A stretch of 30,783 nucleotides of DNA from an uncultured Rhodoplanes sp. (GCA_936924235.1 CAKZHN010000402.1:1-30783), one strand, 5' to 3'; shown: positions 8,513-16,012, counted from the first letter of the stretch. Notes: generated by a model not told the origin, from the letters alone. Numbers and translations are program-made.

Positions 8513-9052
8513 ATTCGCCGCCCGATGAGACAGCCGGCCCCCGTCCAGAAAGACGGCCCGCGCATCAATGAGGAGATCCGTGTCCGCGAGGTTCATCTGA
8601 TCGACAAAGACGGTCACAACCTCGGCAACATGACGCCCGCCGAAGCCCTGGCCAAGGCCCAGGAGGCCGGCCTGGATCTCGTCGAGATTTCGCCGAACGC
8701 CACGCCGCCAGTCGTCAAGATTCTCGACTTCGGCAAATACAAATACCAGGAACAGAAGAAGCAGGCGGAAGCCCGCAAGAAGCAGAAGGTCGTCGAGGTC
8801 AAGGAAATCAAATTCCGGCCGATGATCGACGATCACGACTACCAGGTGAAGATGCGCTCGATGGAGCGGTTCTTCGAGGAGGGCGACAAGGTCAAGGTGA
8901 CGCTCCGGTTCCGCGGCCGCGAAATGGCCCACCAGGAGCTCGGCACCAAGCTTTTGAACCGGGTGAAGGACGACACGACCAAGTTGGCCAAGGTCGAATC
9001 CGAGCCCCGGGTCGAGGGCCGCCAGATGGTGATGGTGCTGGCGCCCCGTTAA
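8513..9052 (+). CDS. infC: Translation initiation factor IF-3, rare ATT start
   Basis: IF-3 binds the 30S subunit, checks start-codon/initiator pairing and prevents premature 50S joining. The protein has the N-domain (to about residue 80, with KDGPRINEEIR and VRLID-like opening), a Lys-rich linker helix (KYKYQEQKKQAEARKKQK) and the C-domain with VKEIKFRP and RGREMAHQE. I place the start at ATT 8513, giving 179 residues: an AGGAG at 8499-8503 lies nine bases before it, and the codons ATT CGC CGC CCG give the (M)RRP opening usual in alphaproteobacterial IF-3. The ATG at 8525 is four codons later and 21 bases from that ribosome site. A non-canonical start is the known basis of IF-3 autoregulation in E. 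coli. A terminator follows. Confidence 0.96.
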   Translation: MRRPMRQPAPVQKDGPRINEEIRVREVHLIDKDGHNLGNMTPAEALAKAQEAGLDLVEISPNATPPVVKILDFGKYKYQEQKKQAEARKKQKVVEVKEIKFRPMIDDHDYQVKMRSMERFFEEGDKVKVTLRFRGREMAHQELGTKLLNRVKDDTTKLAKVESEPRVEGRQMVMVLAPR

Positions 9053-9086
9053 CGCTCTGATTTCATTTCCGAATCTGGAATTTCAC

Positions 9087-9113
9087 GCCCGCGGCTCCGG
9101 CCGCGGGCTTTTT
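9087..9113 (+). terminator. Rho-independent terminator of infC
   Basis: GCCCGCGGC (9087-9095) pairs perfectly with GCCGCGGGC (9100-9108) around loop TCCG, followed by TTTTTC. The 9-bp GC-rich stem plus U-tract is a textbook intrinsic terminator. It lies 34 bases after the infC stop, so rpmI-rplT probably needs its own promoter or readthrough. Confidence 0.9.
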
Positions 9114-9123
9114 CTTGTTTCGG

Positions 9124-9152
9124 TTGTCTTTTCAACAGTCCTCTGCCATAAA
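9124..9152 (+). promoter_or_regulatory. Candidate promoter of rpmI-rplT
   Basis: TTGTCT (9124-9129) and CATAAA (9147-9152) are spaced by 17 bases, each matching four of six consensus bases. It lies directly after the infC terminator. It would give a leader of roughly 130 bases before rpmI. Confidence 0.5.
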
Positions 9153-9159
9153 CCCGGCC

Positions 9160-9288
9160 TTCCGCTGCCCGGCTGATAAGGGCTGCCGTGGCGGCGACGC
9201 TGAACCATCAGCACGCTCAAGGTGAGCATTTCCGGCTGGACCGGCCTATTGGCCTGTGTCCGAAAAGCCGAACCGTAAGGAGAGCAAA
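9160..9288 (+). promoter_or_regulatory. Structured leader of rpmI-rplT, candidate L20 autoregulatory region
   Basis: The gene-free stretch between the promoter candidate and rpmI contains consecutive small hairpins: GCTGA/TCAGC (9199-9203 with 9208-9212, loop ACCA) and GCTCA/TGAGC (9215-9219 with 9223-9227, loop AGG). In several bacterial groups L20 represses this operon by binding its leader. The assignment here rests on position and folding only; I cannot match it to a known L20 leader class. Confidence 0.35.
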
Positions 9289-9489
9289 ATGCCCAAGCTG
9301 AAGACCAAGTCGGGCGCTAAAAAGCGCTTCAAGATCACCGCCTCAGGCAAGGTGAAGTCGGCCATGGCCGGCAAGCGCCACGGCATGATCAAGCGGACCA
9401 AGAAGCAGATCCGTCAGCACCGCGGCACCCGCGTGATGTTCAAGGCCGACGGCGACAACATCATCCAGTATTTCCTGCCGAACGGCTGA
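9289..9489 (+). CDS. rpmI: 50S ribosomal protein L35
   Basis: A 66-residue, strongly basic protein. It opens PKLKTKSGAKKRFK, the L35 signature, and continues KRHGMIKRTKKQIRQHRG. Length and sequence match bacterial L35, a late-assembling large-subunit protein. The ATG at 9289 has AAGGAGAG ending six bases upstream. The frame also opens at 9256, but that extension is outside the family. It is the first gene of the rpmI-rplT pair. Confidence 0.97.
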   Translation: MPKLKTKSGAKKRFKITASGKVKSAMAGKRHGMIKRTKKQIRQHRGTRVMFKADGDNIIQYFLPNG

Positions 9490-9497
9490 ACCGGCGC

Positions 9498-9561
9498 CAT
9501 AGCGCGTCAAGGACGCGCGTAACCGCGCTCATGGCGCGTCAAAGACGCGCGTAAACACGCT
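9498..9561 (+). repeat. Two tandem 32-bp hairpin repeats between rpmI and rplT
   Basis: Two direct copies (9498-9529 and 9530-9561) each contain a perfect 7-bp stem GCGCGTC/GACGCGC around a three-base loop (AAG at 9509-9511, AAA at 9541-9543). The copies differ at only a few positions. They begin nine bases after the rpmI stop and end 46 bases before rplT. Possible roles are mRNA stabilisation, differential expression of L35 and L20, or an L20-binding element. Confidence 0.85.
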
Positions 9562-9607
9562 TTCGGATCGCATTCGTCACGGTATCTAGCTTTTCAGGAG
9601 ATCAGTC

Positions 9608-9982
9608 ATGGCTCGCGTCAAACGCGGCGTCACTGCACACGCCAAGCACAAGAAGGTCTACAAGGCGACCAAGGGCCACTACGGCCGGCGCCGGAACACC
9701 ATCCGCATCGCCAAGGAGTCGATGGAGAAGGCGCAGCAATACGCCTACCGCGACCGCAAGAACAAGAAGCGCACGTTCCGCGCGCTGTGGATCCAGCGCC
9801 TGAACGCCGCGGTGCGGCCGTTCGGCCTGAACTACTCGAAGTTCATCGACGGTCTGGCCAAGGCCGGCGTCACCGTGGACCGCAAGGTGCTGTCGGAGAT
9901 CGCCATTGCCGAGCCGGCGGCCTTCGCGGCCATCGTCGAGAAGGTCAAGGCGGCGCTGCCGCAGCAGGCCAAGGCGGCCTAA
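9608..9982 (+). CDS. rplT: 50S ribosomal protein L20
   Basis: A 124-residue basic protein. The N-terminal extension ARVKRGVTAHAKHKKVYKAT and GHYGRRRNTIRIAKE are the L20 signature that threads into 23S rRNA; the C-terminal globular part has NYSKFIDGLAKAGV and DRKVLSEIAI. L20 is needed early in 50S assembly and can repress its own operon. An AGGAG lies seven bases before the ATG. An Ala-rich tail (AALPQQAKAA) ends the protein. Its stop codon lies inside a perfect 7-bp inverted repeat shared with the stop of the convergent small gene. Confidence 0.98.
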   Translation: MARVKRGVTAHAKHKKVYKATKGHYGRRRNTIRIAKESMEKAQQYAYRDRKNKKRTFRALWIQRLNAAVRPFGLNYSKFIDGLAKAGVTVDRKVLSEIAIAEPAAFAAIVEKVKAALPQQAKAA

Positions 9983-9990
9983 AGCCGCCT
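9972..9990. terminator. Inverted repeat spanning two convergent stop codons
   Basis: AGGCGGC (9972-9978) pairs with GCCGCCT (9984-9990) across loop CTAAA. The loop holds most of the rplT stop, and the right arm meets the stop of the minus-strand gene. Only six bases separate the two coding regions, so this hairpin may serve both 3' ends. It has no U-tract, so terminator function is uncertain. Confidence 0.4.
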
Positions 9991-10381
9991 ACCTGCCCTT
10001 GCCGCCGAACCGGGCGGCGTAGGTCACCGTGCTCTTCGCCTGACAGAACGCCGAGAACGAGCGGTACATCGTGCCGCTCTCCTTGGCGTATTTGGCGCCG
10101 CAGCGCTTTTGCTCGCGGTCATAGGCCTTGCGCTGCGCCTTGCTGAGCTTGCCCAGGAATTCCGGCTCGCAGCGCTCACGCAGAGCCGCGCCAAGGCCAG
10201 TGTCGCCGCTGGCCGTGTAGGCGCAAGCCTCCATGACCTCCAGCGCCTGCTTGCAGCTGTGGGCCTTGCGCACCGCATCCTCGCGGGCCTCGTAGCCGGA
10301 GTCCTTGGCCGGGCAGTCCTTGGCTTGCAGCGGGGTGGCAAACAAAACTGCGGCCGACACGGCCAAAATCACGTGTCGCAT
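9989..10381 (-). CDS. Small secreted Cys-containing protein of unknown function
   Basis: A 130-residue product with a clear Sec signal: MRHVILAVSAAVLFATPLQA with cleavage after AQA-like PLQA, about residue 20. The mature protein of about 110 residues is Lys/Arg-rich and has six cysteines (in KDCPAK, HSCKQ, EACAY, ERCEP, KRCGAK and AFCQAK), enough for three disulfides in the periplasm. I recognise no enzyme motif and assign no family. The ATG at 10381 has GAGGG about nine bases upstream; the open frame continues far upstream, but that part is antisense to pheS and is not coding. It sits alone on the minus strand inside a translation gene block. Confidence 0.75.
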   Translation of the reverse strand: MRHVILAVSAAVLFATPLQAKDCPAKDSGYEAREDAVRKAHSCKQALEVMEACAYTASGDTGLGAALRERCEPEFLGKLSKAQRKAYDREQKRCGAKYAKESGTMYRSFSAFCQAKSTVTYAARFGGKGR

Positions 10382-10522
10382 CAAAATCAGCCCTCGTTGC
10401 GTCCCGCCGCCCGGATGCTGGCACGGCCCGGCTGTCCCTGTCATCGCCGTCAAACCTGTCAAACATAGGCTTGACCTGACGGGCACCGGACGGCCAAAAC
10501 CGACCGCTTTTGCGAGGTTTGA

Positions 10523-11605
10523 ATGACCGACATTGCCACACTCGAAACCGAGATTTCGGCCGCCATCGCGGCGGCCGCCGATGAGCCCACGCTGGAGGCC
10601 GTGCGCGTCGCCGCGCTGGGCAAGAGCGGCTCGGTGACAGCGCTGCTCAAGACGCTGGGCGGCTTGAGCCCGGATGAGCGCAAGGTCCAGGGCCCGGCCA
10701 TCAACGGCCTCAAGGACCGGGTCAACGCCGCGCTCAACGCCCGCAAGGAAGGCTTCAAGGGCGCGGCCCTCGACGCCCGGCTTGCGACCGAGACCGTAGA
10801 CGTGACCTTGCCGGTGCGCGAGGCGCCGGCGGAGCTCGGCCGCGTGCATCCGATCAGCCAGGTGATCGACGAGCTCACCGCGATCTTCGCCGACATGGGC
10901 TTCGCGGTCGCCGAAGGGCCGGACATCGAGACCGACGACTACAACTTCACCAAGCTCAACTTCCCCGAGGGCCATCCGGCCCGCGAGATGCACGACACGT
11001 TCTATTTCAATCCGAAGTCCGACGGCTCGCGGCTCTTGCTGCGCACCCACACCTCGCCGGTGCAGGTGCGCACCATGCTGAAGCAGAAGCCGCCGATCCG
11101 CGTCATCATCCCGGGCCGTACGTATCGCAGCGACTCCGACCAGACCCACACGCCGATGTTCCATCAGGTCGAGGGTCTGGTGATCGACAAGACCGCGCAT
11201 CTCGGCCATCTGAAATGGATCCTCGCAGAGTTCTGCAAGGCGTTCTTCGAGGTCGACAACGTCAAGATGCGCTTCCGGCCGTCGTTCTTCCCGTTCACCG
11301 AGCCGTCGCTCGAGGTCGACATCCAGTGCCGGCGCGACAAGGGCGAGGTGCGCTTCGGCGAGGGCGACGATTGGCTCGAGATTCTCGGCTGCGGCATGGT
11401 GCATCCGAACGTGCTGCGCAATTGCGGGCTCAATCCCGATGAGGTGCAAGGCTTCGCCTGGGGCATGGGGATCGACCGCATCGCCATGCTGAAATACGGC
11501 ATGCCGGACCTGCGCGCCTTCTTCGACGCCGACGTACGGTGGATGTCGCATTACGGCTTCCGGCCGCTCGACTTCCCGACACTCGCGGGAGGGCTCAGCG
11601 CATGA
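10523..11605 (+). CDS. pheS: Phenylalanyl-tRNA synthetase alpha subunit
   Basis: Catalytic class II subunit of the alpha2-beta2 enzyme that charges tRNA-Phe. The 360-residue protein has an N-terminal coiled-coil arm (about 1-90), the substrate loop EGPDIETDDYNFTKLN (131-146), RTHTSPVQVRTM (174-185), motif 2 around GRTYRSDSDQTHTPMFHQVEG (198-218) and motif 3 GMGIDRIAML near residue 325. Length is normal for the family. The ATG at 10523 has GAGG six bases upstream. The stop overlaps the pheT start as ATGA, giving translational coupling and matched subunit synthesis. Confidence 0.98.
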   Translation: MTDIATLETEISAAIAAAADEPTLEAVRVAALGKSGSVTALLKTLGGLSPDERKVQGPAINGLKDRVNAALNARKEGFKGAALDARLATETVDVTLPVREAPAELGRVHPISQVIDELTAIFADMGFAVAEGPDIETDDYNFTKLNFPEGHPAREMHDTFYFNPKSDGSRLLLRTHTSPVQVRTMLKQKPPIRVIIPGRTYRSDSDQTHTPMFHQVEGLVIDKTAHLGHLKWILAEFCKAFFEVDNVKMRFRPSFFPFTEPSLEVDIQCRRDKGEVRFGEGDDWLEILGCGMVHPNVLRNCGLNPDEVQGFAWGMGIDRIAMLKYGMPDLRAFFDADVRWMSHYGFRPLDFPTLAGGLSA

Positions 11606-14025
11606 AGTTCACCCTGTCCTGGCTGAAGGAGCATCTCGACACCGATGCTTCGCTCGACGAGATCGTGACCAAGCTCACGATGATCGGGCTCGAGGTCGAG
11701 AGCGTCGACGACAAGAAAGCGCTCGCGCCCTACGTCATCGCGCGCGTCCTCGATGCTCAGCAGCATCCGAAAGCCGACCGGCTGCGGGTCTGCATGGTCG
11801 ACATCGGTCCCTCGGGCGACGGCAAGCCGGTCCAGGTCGTCTGCGGCGCGCCGAACGCGCGCGCCGGTATGACGGCCGTGTTTGGTCCTCCGGGCGCTTA
11901 CGTTCCCGGCAAGAACATCACGCTCACCATCAGCAAGATCCGCGACGTCGAAAGCCGCGGCATGATGATTTCGGGCGCCGAAATCGGCGTCTCCGACGAT
12001 CACGACGGCATCATCGAGCTTCCGTCCGACGCGCCGCTCGGCATGAGCTACGCGAAATACGCCGGCCTCGACGACGCGGTGATCGACATCAACCTGACGC
12101 CGAACCGGCCGGACTGCACTGGCGTGAGCGGCATCGCGCGCGATCTCGCCGCCGCCGATCTCGGCAGCTTCAAGGAGCGCACCCCGAAGCCGATCAAAGG
12201 CGAATTCCCCTGCCCGATCTCGGTGACGCTCGATTTCGGCCAGACCCATCCGCTGTGCCCGGCCTTTGGGCTTCGGCTCGTTCGCGGCGTCAAGAACGGC
12301 CCGTCGCCGGACTGGCTGCAGAAGCGGCTGAAGGCCATCGGCCTGCGCCCGATCAACGCGCTGGTCGATATCACCAACTTCCTGACCTACGACCGTGCCC
12401 GGCCGCTGCACGTGTTCGACGCCAAGAAGGTGAAGGGCAATCTCGTGGTGCGCCGCGCCAACAACGGCGAGCAGCTGCTTGCCCTCGATGGCAAGACCTA
12501 CACGCTCGACAGCGCCATGTGCGTGATCGCCGACGACAACGGCCCGGAGTCGCTCGCCGGCATCATGGGCGGCGAGCACTCGGGCTGTGACGCGAGCACC
12601 ACCGACGTGCTGATCGAATCGGCGCTGTGGGATCCGCTCAACATCGCGCAGACCGGGCGCAAGCTCGGCATCAACTCGGACGCGCGCTATCGCTTCGAGC
12701 GCGGCGTCGATCCGTACTTCATGGCTCCGGGCTTGGAGCTTGCGACGCAGATGGTGCTCGAGCTCTGCGGCGGTACACCGTCGGAGATTGTCGTGGCCGG
12801 AAAGGCCGAGGCGCCCGAGAAGGTGATCGACTTCCCGACCACCGAGCTGAAGCGGCTCGCCGGCCTCAGTCTCGATTTCCCCGAGATGCGCCGCGTGCTG
12901 CAGAAGTTGGGCTTCACCGTCGCCGGGCAGGACTCGCGCGTGAAGGTCGCGCCGCCGTCATGGCGGCCGGACGTCGAAGGCAAGGCCGACATCGTCGAGG
13001 AGATCGTCCGCATCATCGGCGTCGACCGGATTCCGCTGACGCCGTTCGACCGCGGCCCTGCGCCGCGCAAACCGGTGCTGACCACCGCGCAGGTGCGCAC
13101 GCGGAAGGCCAAGCGCGCGCTGGCAGGGCGCGGCATGACCGAAGCCGTGACCTGGTCGTTCATCTCCAAGCCCCAGGCCGAGCTGTTCGGCGGCGGGCAG
13201 AAGGAATTGGCCCTGGCCAATCCGATCGCGGCCGAGCTCTCCGACATGCGGCCGAGCCTCATTCCGGGGCTCGCCACCGCGGCCCAGCGCAACGCCGACC
13301 GCGGCTTCCCGGACACGGCGCTGTTCGAAGTGGGCCAGATCTTCAAGGGTGACACGCCGGAAGATCAGTTCATGGCCGCGACCGGCGTGCGCCGCGCGCT
13401 GGCGAAGCCGTCCGGCACGGGCCGCTACTGGTCCGGCAAGGCCGAAGCCGCCGACGCGTTCGACGTGAAGGCCGATGCGCTCGCGGTGCTCACCGCGGCC
13501 GGCGCCCCGGCGCAGGCGCTGCAGGTCGTGCCCGGCGGACCCGCGTGGTTCCATCCCGGCCGCTCCGGCACGATCCAGATCGGGCCGCAGAACGTGATCG
13601 GCCATTTCGGCGAGTTGCACCCGCGCATGCTCGAAGCGCTCGACACCGAAGGCCCGCTGGTCGCCTTCGAGGTGATCCTCGAACGCATCCCCGAGGGCAA
13701 GGCCAAGGCGACGCGCGCCAAGCCGGTGCTGGAGCTGTCGCAGTTCCAGCCGGTGACGCGCGACTTCGCCTTCGTGGTGGATCGCGCGGTGAAAGCCGGC
13801 GACATCGTGCGCACCGCACAGGCGGTCGACCGGAAGCTGATCACGGCCGTGTCGGTGTTCGACGTCTATGAGGGCGCGGGCATCGAGACCGGCAAGAAGT
13901 CGATCGCGATCGCGGTGACGATCCAGCCGCGCGACAAGACCATGACGGAGCAGGAGATCGATGCGCTCTCGGCGAAGCTCGTGGCCGAGGTTGCCAAGCG
14001 CACCGGCGGCGTGCTGCGCGGCTGA
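11602..14025 (+). CDS. pheT: Phenylalanyl-tRNA synthetase beta subunit
   Basis: The 807-residue beta subunit, carrying tRNA binding, structural and editing functions. The start is MKFTLSWLKEHLD, the conserved PheT opening, so ATG 11602 is preferred over an upstream open frame inside pheS. Visible domains in order are the EMAP-like tRNA-binding domain (about 40-150, with ADRLRVCMVDIG), the B3/B4 editing region (LRPINALVDITNFLTYDRARP lies in it), the B5 domain (GKADIVEEIVRIIGVDRIP), the catalytic-like core, and the C-terminal ferredoxin-fold anticodon-binding domain (from about LSQFQPVTRDFAFVVD, 713 on). It forms an operon with pheS. Confidence 0.98.
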   Translation: MKFTLSWLKEHLDTDASLDEIVTKLTMIGLEVESVDDKKALAPYVIARVLDAQQHPKADRLRVCMVDIGPSGDGKPVQVVCGAPNARAGMTAVFGPPGAYVPGKNITLTISKIRDVESRGMMISGAEIGVSDDHDGIIELPSDAPLGMSYAKYAGLDDAVIDINLTPNRPDCTGVSGIARDLAAADLGSFKERTPKPIKGEFPCPISVTLDFGQTHPLCPAFGLRLVRGVKNGPSPDWLQKRLKAIGLRPINALVDITNFLTYDRARPLHVFDAKKVKGNLVVRRANNGEQLLALDGKTYTLDSAMCVIADDNGPESLAGIMGGEHSGCDASTTDVLIESALWDPLNIAQTGRKLGINSDARYRFERGVDPYFMAPGLELATQMVLELCGGTPSEIVVAGKAEAPEKVIDFPTTELKRLAGLSLDFPEMRRVLQKLGFTVAGQDSRVKVAPPSWRPDVEGKADIVEEIVRIIGVDRIPLTPFDRGPAPRKPVLTTAQVRTRKAKRALAGRGMTEAVTWSFISKPQAELFGGGQKELALANPIAAELSDMRPSLIPGLATAAQRNADRGFPDTALFEVGQIFKGDTPEDQFMAATGVRRALAKPSGTGRYWSGKAEAADAFDVKADALAVLTAAGAPAQALQVVPGGPAWFHPGRSGTIQIGPQNVIGHFGELHPRMLEALDTEGPLVAFEVILERIPEGKAKATRAKPVLELSQFQPVTRDFAFVVDRAVKAGDIVRTAQAVDRKLITAVSVFDVYEGAGIETGKKSIAIAVTIQPRDKTMTEQEIDALSAKLVAEVAKRTGGVLRG

Positions 14026-14074
14026 CGCCCTGCTCACTGAAGTAAAGCACGCCCGCGCGCAACAACCACCGACC

Positions 14075-14189
14075 GTCACCCCCGCGCTCGACGCGGGGGT
14101 CCATGACCCAGGCTCCATAACGGAAGTCTTACGTAAGGCTGCCTTCTCTGCAGCCGCTCATGGATCGCCGGGTCAAGCCCGGCGATGAC
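14075..14189. repeat. Composite palindromic repeat (RIME-like), copy 1
   Basis: Two 32-bp hairpin units face each other. Unit 1a (14075-14106) begins GTCA and ends TCCATGA, with arms ACCCCCGCG/CGCGGGGGT. Unit 1b (14158-14189) begins TCATGGA and ends ATGAC, with arms ATCGCCGGG/CCCGGCGAT and loop TCAAG. About 50 bases separate them. The same arrangement occurs at 17742-17852. The layout resembles the rhizobial intergenic mosaic elements (RIME); that comparison is from memory. It fills the gap between the convergent pheT and VOC genes. Confidence 0.8.
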
Positions 14190-14251
14190 ACCGCCGTTGT
14201 GGCCGACGGTGTGCTGCACGGTTAGACCGCGCAGCAGCACACGGCATCACA

Positions 14252-15109
14252 TCAGTTACGGAATTCCTTGATCTGCGGCTTCGCGCCCCATTCGCAGAAT
14301 CCCTTGGGATCGAACGGCAGCTGGCGCTCGCGATACATCAGCTCGTCGGCGATCTCGCGCACGCCTGACGAATATTCGAACACCATGTTGTCGGGGCCTT
14401 CGAAATAAAGGAAGCGCGCCGACGACGTCGGATGCCGTCCGGGCCCGAACACCATCGGGACCTGCCGCTCCGACAGGAAATTGAACGAGCGCATCACGTC
14501 GTCGCCGCTCTCGACCTGATGATTGATGTGCTGGATGCCGGCCCGGTCAGTCGGAAACAGCGCAATGGTGTGATGGATCTCGTCGATCCGCAGCAGCGCA
14601 GCGTCACCGATGCGGTCGCTCACCCGCGCATTGCAGACCTTGGTCCAGAACGCTTCGTCGCGGGCCGCATCGGTGGTGCAGAGCCCGATGTGACTGAAGC
14701 CGGTGATGCCGGCGTCGCGTTCGCCGTGATAACGCCGGCTGCTCATGGCCGGCCGCCAAACCAGCTCGATGCTGTTGCCGGTCGGGTCCTTGAACGCGAT
14801 GAAGCTTTTCACGCGGCGCAGCTCGGCCTCCTTGGCGTTGCCGAGACGCACATGATGGCCGAGCTTCTCGAGCTCGGCCGCCGCCATGTCGAGCTCCTCG
14901 CGTTCGGCCACCTCGAAAGCTGCGGTCTGATCGGCCGGCGAGCCTTCGAAGTAGCACAGCGTGTGCTCGCGCTGGTCGGACTTCAGATAGACGCTATCCT
15001 TCGAGCGATGAGAGACTTCGAGGCCGAGATATTCGGTGGCGAACTTCGTCGCGCCGTCGAGATCGGCGGTGCCGAGGCGCACGTAGGAGACGTCCTGCAG
15101 CTTGATCAT
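14252..15109 (-). CDS. VOC-superfamily / type I extradiol dioxygenase-like protein with intact metal triad
   Basis: A 285-residue protein with two VOC (glyoxalase/BphC-type) modules, about 1-125 and 133-260. By alignment to BphC-type extradiol dioxygenases, module 2 keeps the 2-His-1-Glu iron site: His140 (GFSHIGL), His194 (AGIQHINHQV) and Glu245 (NMVFEYSSG). It also has the HH pair at 179-180 (EIHHTIALFP), near the place of the catalytic second-sphere histidine. It therefore probably cleaves an aromatic diol or a related ring substrate with Fe(II) and O2. The ATG at 15109 overlaps the stop of the upstream VOC gene as ATGA, so the two are translationally coupled. Substrate identity is not readable. 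Confidence 0.88.
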   Translation of the reverse strand: MIKLQDVSYVRLGTADLDGATKFATEYLGLEVSHRSKDSVYLKSDQREHTLCYFEGSPADQTAAFEVAEREELDMAAAELEKLGHHVRLGNAKEAELRRVKSFIAFKDPTGNSIELVWRPAMSSRRYHGERDAGITGFSHIGLCTTDAARDEAFWTKVCNARVSDRIGDAALLRIDEIHHTIALFPTDRAGIQHINHQVESGDDVMRSFNFLSERQVPMVFGPGRHPTSSARFLYFEGPDNMVFEYSSGVREIADELMYRERQLPFDPKGFCEWGAKPQIKEFRN

Positions 15110-15978
15110 GTGCCAGCCTTCCCGATGAATTCACCGATCTTGCACTCGCTTCCCCAGTCGCACAGCCCCTCGGGGCCTGCGGGAAACTGCCGCGCTCGGC
15201 GGCCCTGCGCATCGACCTCGCCTTCCGCGACGAAGCTGAACAGCACGTCGGCGGGTCCTGCGAAGGTCAGAAACAATTGTCCCGATGCGGGCCTTCGCCC
15301 CGGTCCATGCACGACCGGAACCTGCAGATCGCGCAACACGTAGTGGTTCCGCATCAGCAGATTGACGTCCTCCACCGCGTACTCGACCGCGAGGATGCCC
15401 GCCCGCGACGCCGGAAACAACGCCACCCGATGGTGCGCGCCGTCGAACCGCAGATAGGCGGCGTCACCGGCCCAGTCGCTGACCTCGGCGCCGAGCACGC
15501 CGGTCCAGATCGACAGGTCCTTGTCGATGTCGGTCGAACGCAGGATCACGTCGGACAGGCCTTTGATGCCGGCATCCCGGCTCGGGAAATAGCGCCAGCC
15601 CGAATTCAGCGGCCGCACCACCAGCTCGATGCGGTTGCCGCTGAAGTCGGCAAACCACGCCATGTCCTTGACCTTGCGCCGCGCGCACTCCTCGGCCGTG
15701 CCACGGCCTGTCGTGAGCCCCAGCCGCACGAGACCTTCAAGCGCCGCGTCGAGATCGCTCGAATAGCGAACCTCGAGCCCGAGGGATTGGCCCGTGCCAG
15801 CATTGGACTCAAACGCGAGCGTGTAGTCGCGAAAATCGGAGCGGAAGGTCGCGACCTCGGGCGTCCGGTCGATCGGCTCGAGCCCCAAGACGCGCTGCGC
15901 GAAATCCGCGGCGCGACCGAGGTCGTTTGCGGCCAACCGCACGTAACGAAGCTGCTCCAGCGCCACCACTCCGGCCAT
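15106..15978 (-). CDS. VOC-superfamily paralogue lacking the metal ligands, probable non-catalytic partner
   Basis: A 290-residue two-module VOC protein, clearly related to the next gene (shared AGIxG, HHxxALFP, GPGRxP and FCEWG/LCDWG segments). At the three metal positions it differs: Asp143 for His (GLSDVIL), Ala197 for His (AGILAVEYAV) and Ser248 for Glu (DVLFSFVAEG). The HH pair (182-183) remains. The fold seems kept while iron chemistry is probably lost, so a structural, regulatory or heterodimer role with the coupled downstream protein is plausible. The start is ATG 15978, with GAGG just upstream; GTG 15987 and TTG 16014 are alternatives but have poorer ribosome sites. It is first in the two-gene minus-strand operon. 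Confidence 0.85.
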   Translation of the reverse strand: MAGVVALEQLRYVRLAANDLGRAADFAQRVLGLEPIDRTPEVATFRSDFRDYTLAFESNAGTGQSLGLEVRYSSDLDAALEGLVRLGLTTGRGTAEECARRKVKDMAWFADFSGNRIELVVRPLNSGWRYFPSRDAGIKGLSDVILRSTDIDKDLSIWTGVLGAEVSDWAGDAAYLRFDGAHHRVALFPASRAGILAVEYAVEDVNLLMRNHYVLRDLQVPVVHGPGRRPASGQLFLTFAGPADVLFSFVAEGEVDAQGRRARQFPAGPEGLCDWGSECKIGEFIGKAGT

Positions 15979-15987
15979 AGTCCTCAC

Positions 15988-16012
15988 GCTCCATGCCGTT
16001 TCGGCATGGAGC
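15988..16012. promoter_or_regulatory. Perfect palindrome, candidate operator between divergent VOC and UbiD genes
   Basis: Arms GCTCCATGCCG (15988-15998) and CGGCATGGAGC (16002-16012) match perfectly around TTT. It starts ten bases upstream of the minus-strand VOC ATG and about 100 bases before the UbiD start. A smaller palindrome, TTAGCTAA, lies beside it at 16018-16025. It could be bound by a dimeric regulator controlling both directions. Alternatively, as RNA, it could fold over the VOC ribosome site. No regulator gene is adjacent. Confidence 0.65.

Noticed and set aside
9498..9561. CRISPR-like repeat
   Set aside because: Only two adjacent copies without spacers; each is a simple hairpin. 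No cas genes or other arrays were seen in the window.
10471..10499. TTGACC as a pheS -35 element
   Set aside because: The hexamer 17 bases downstream (CCAAAA) matches the -10 consensus poorly; no promoter could be called.
10382..11551. Long upstream extension of the small secreted protein
   Set aside because: It is antisense to pheS, and the signal peptide marks the true start at 10381.
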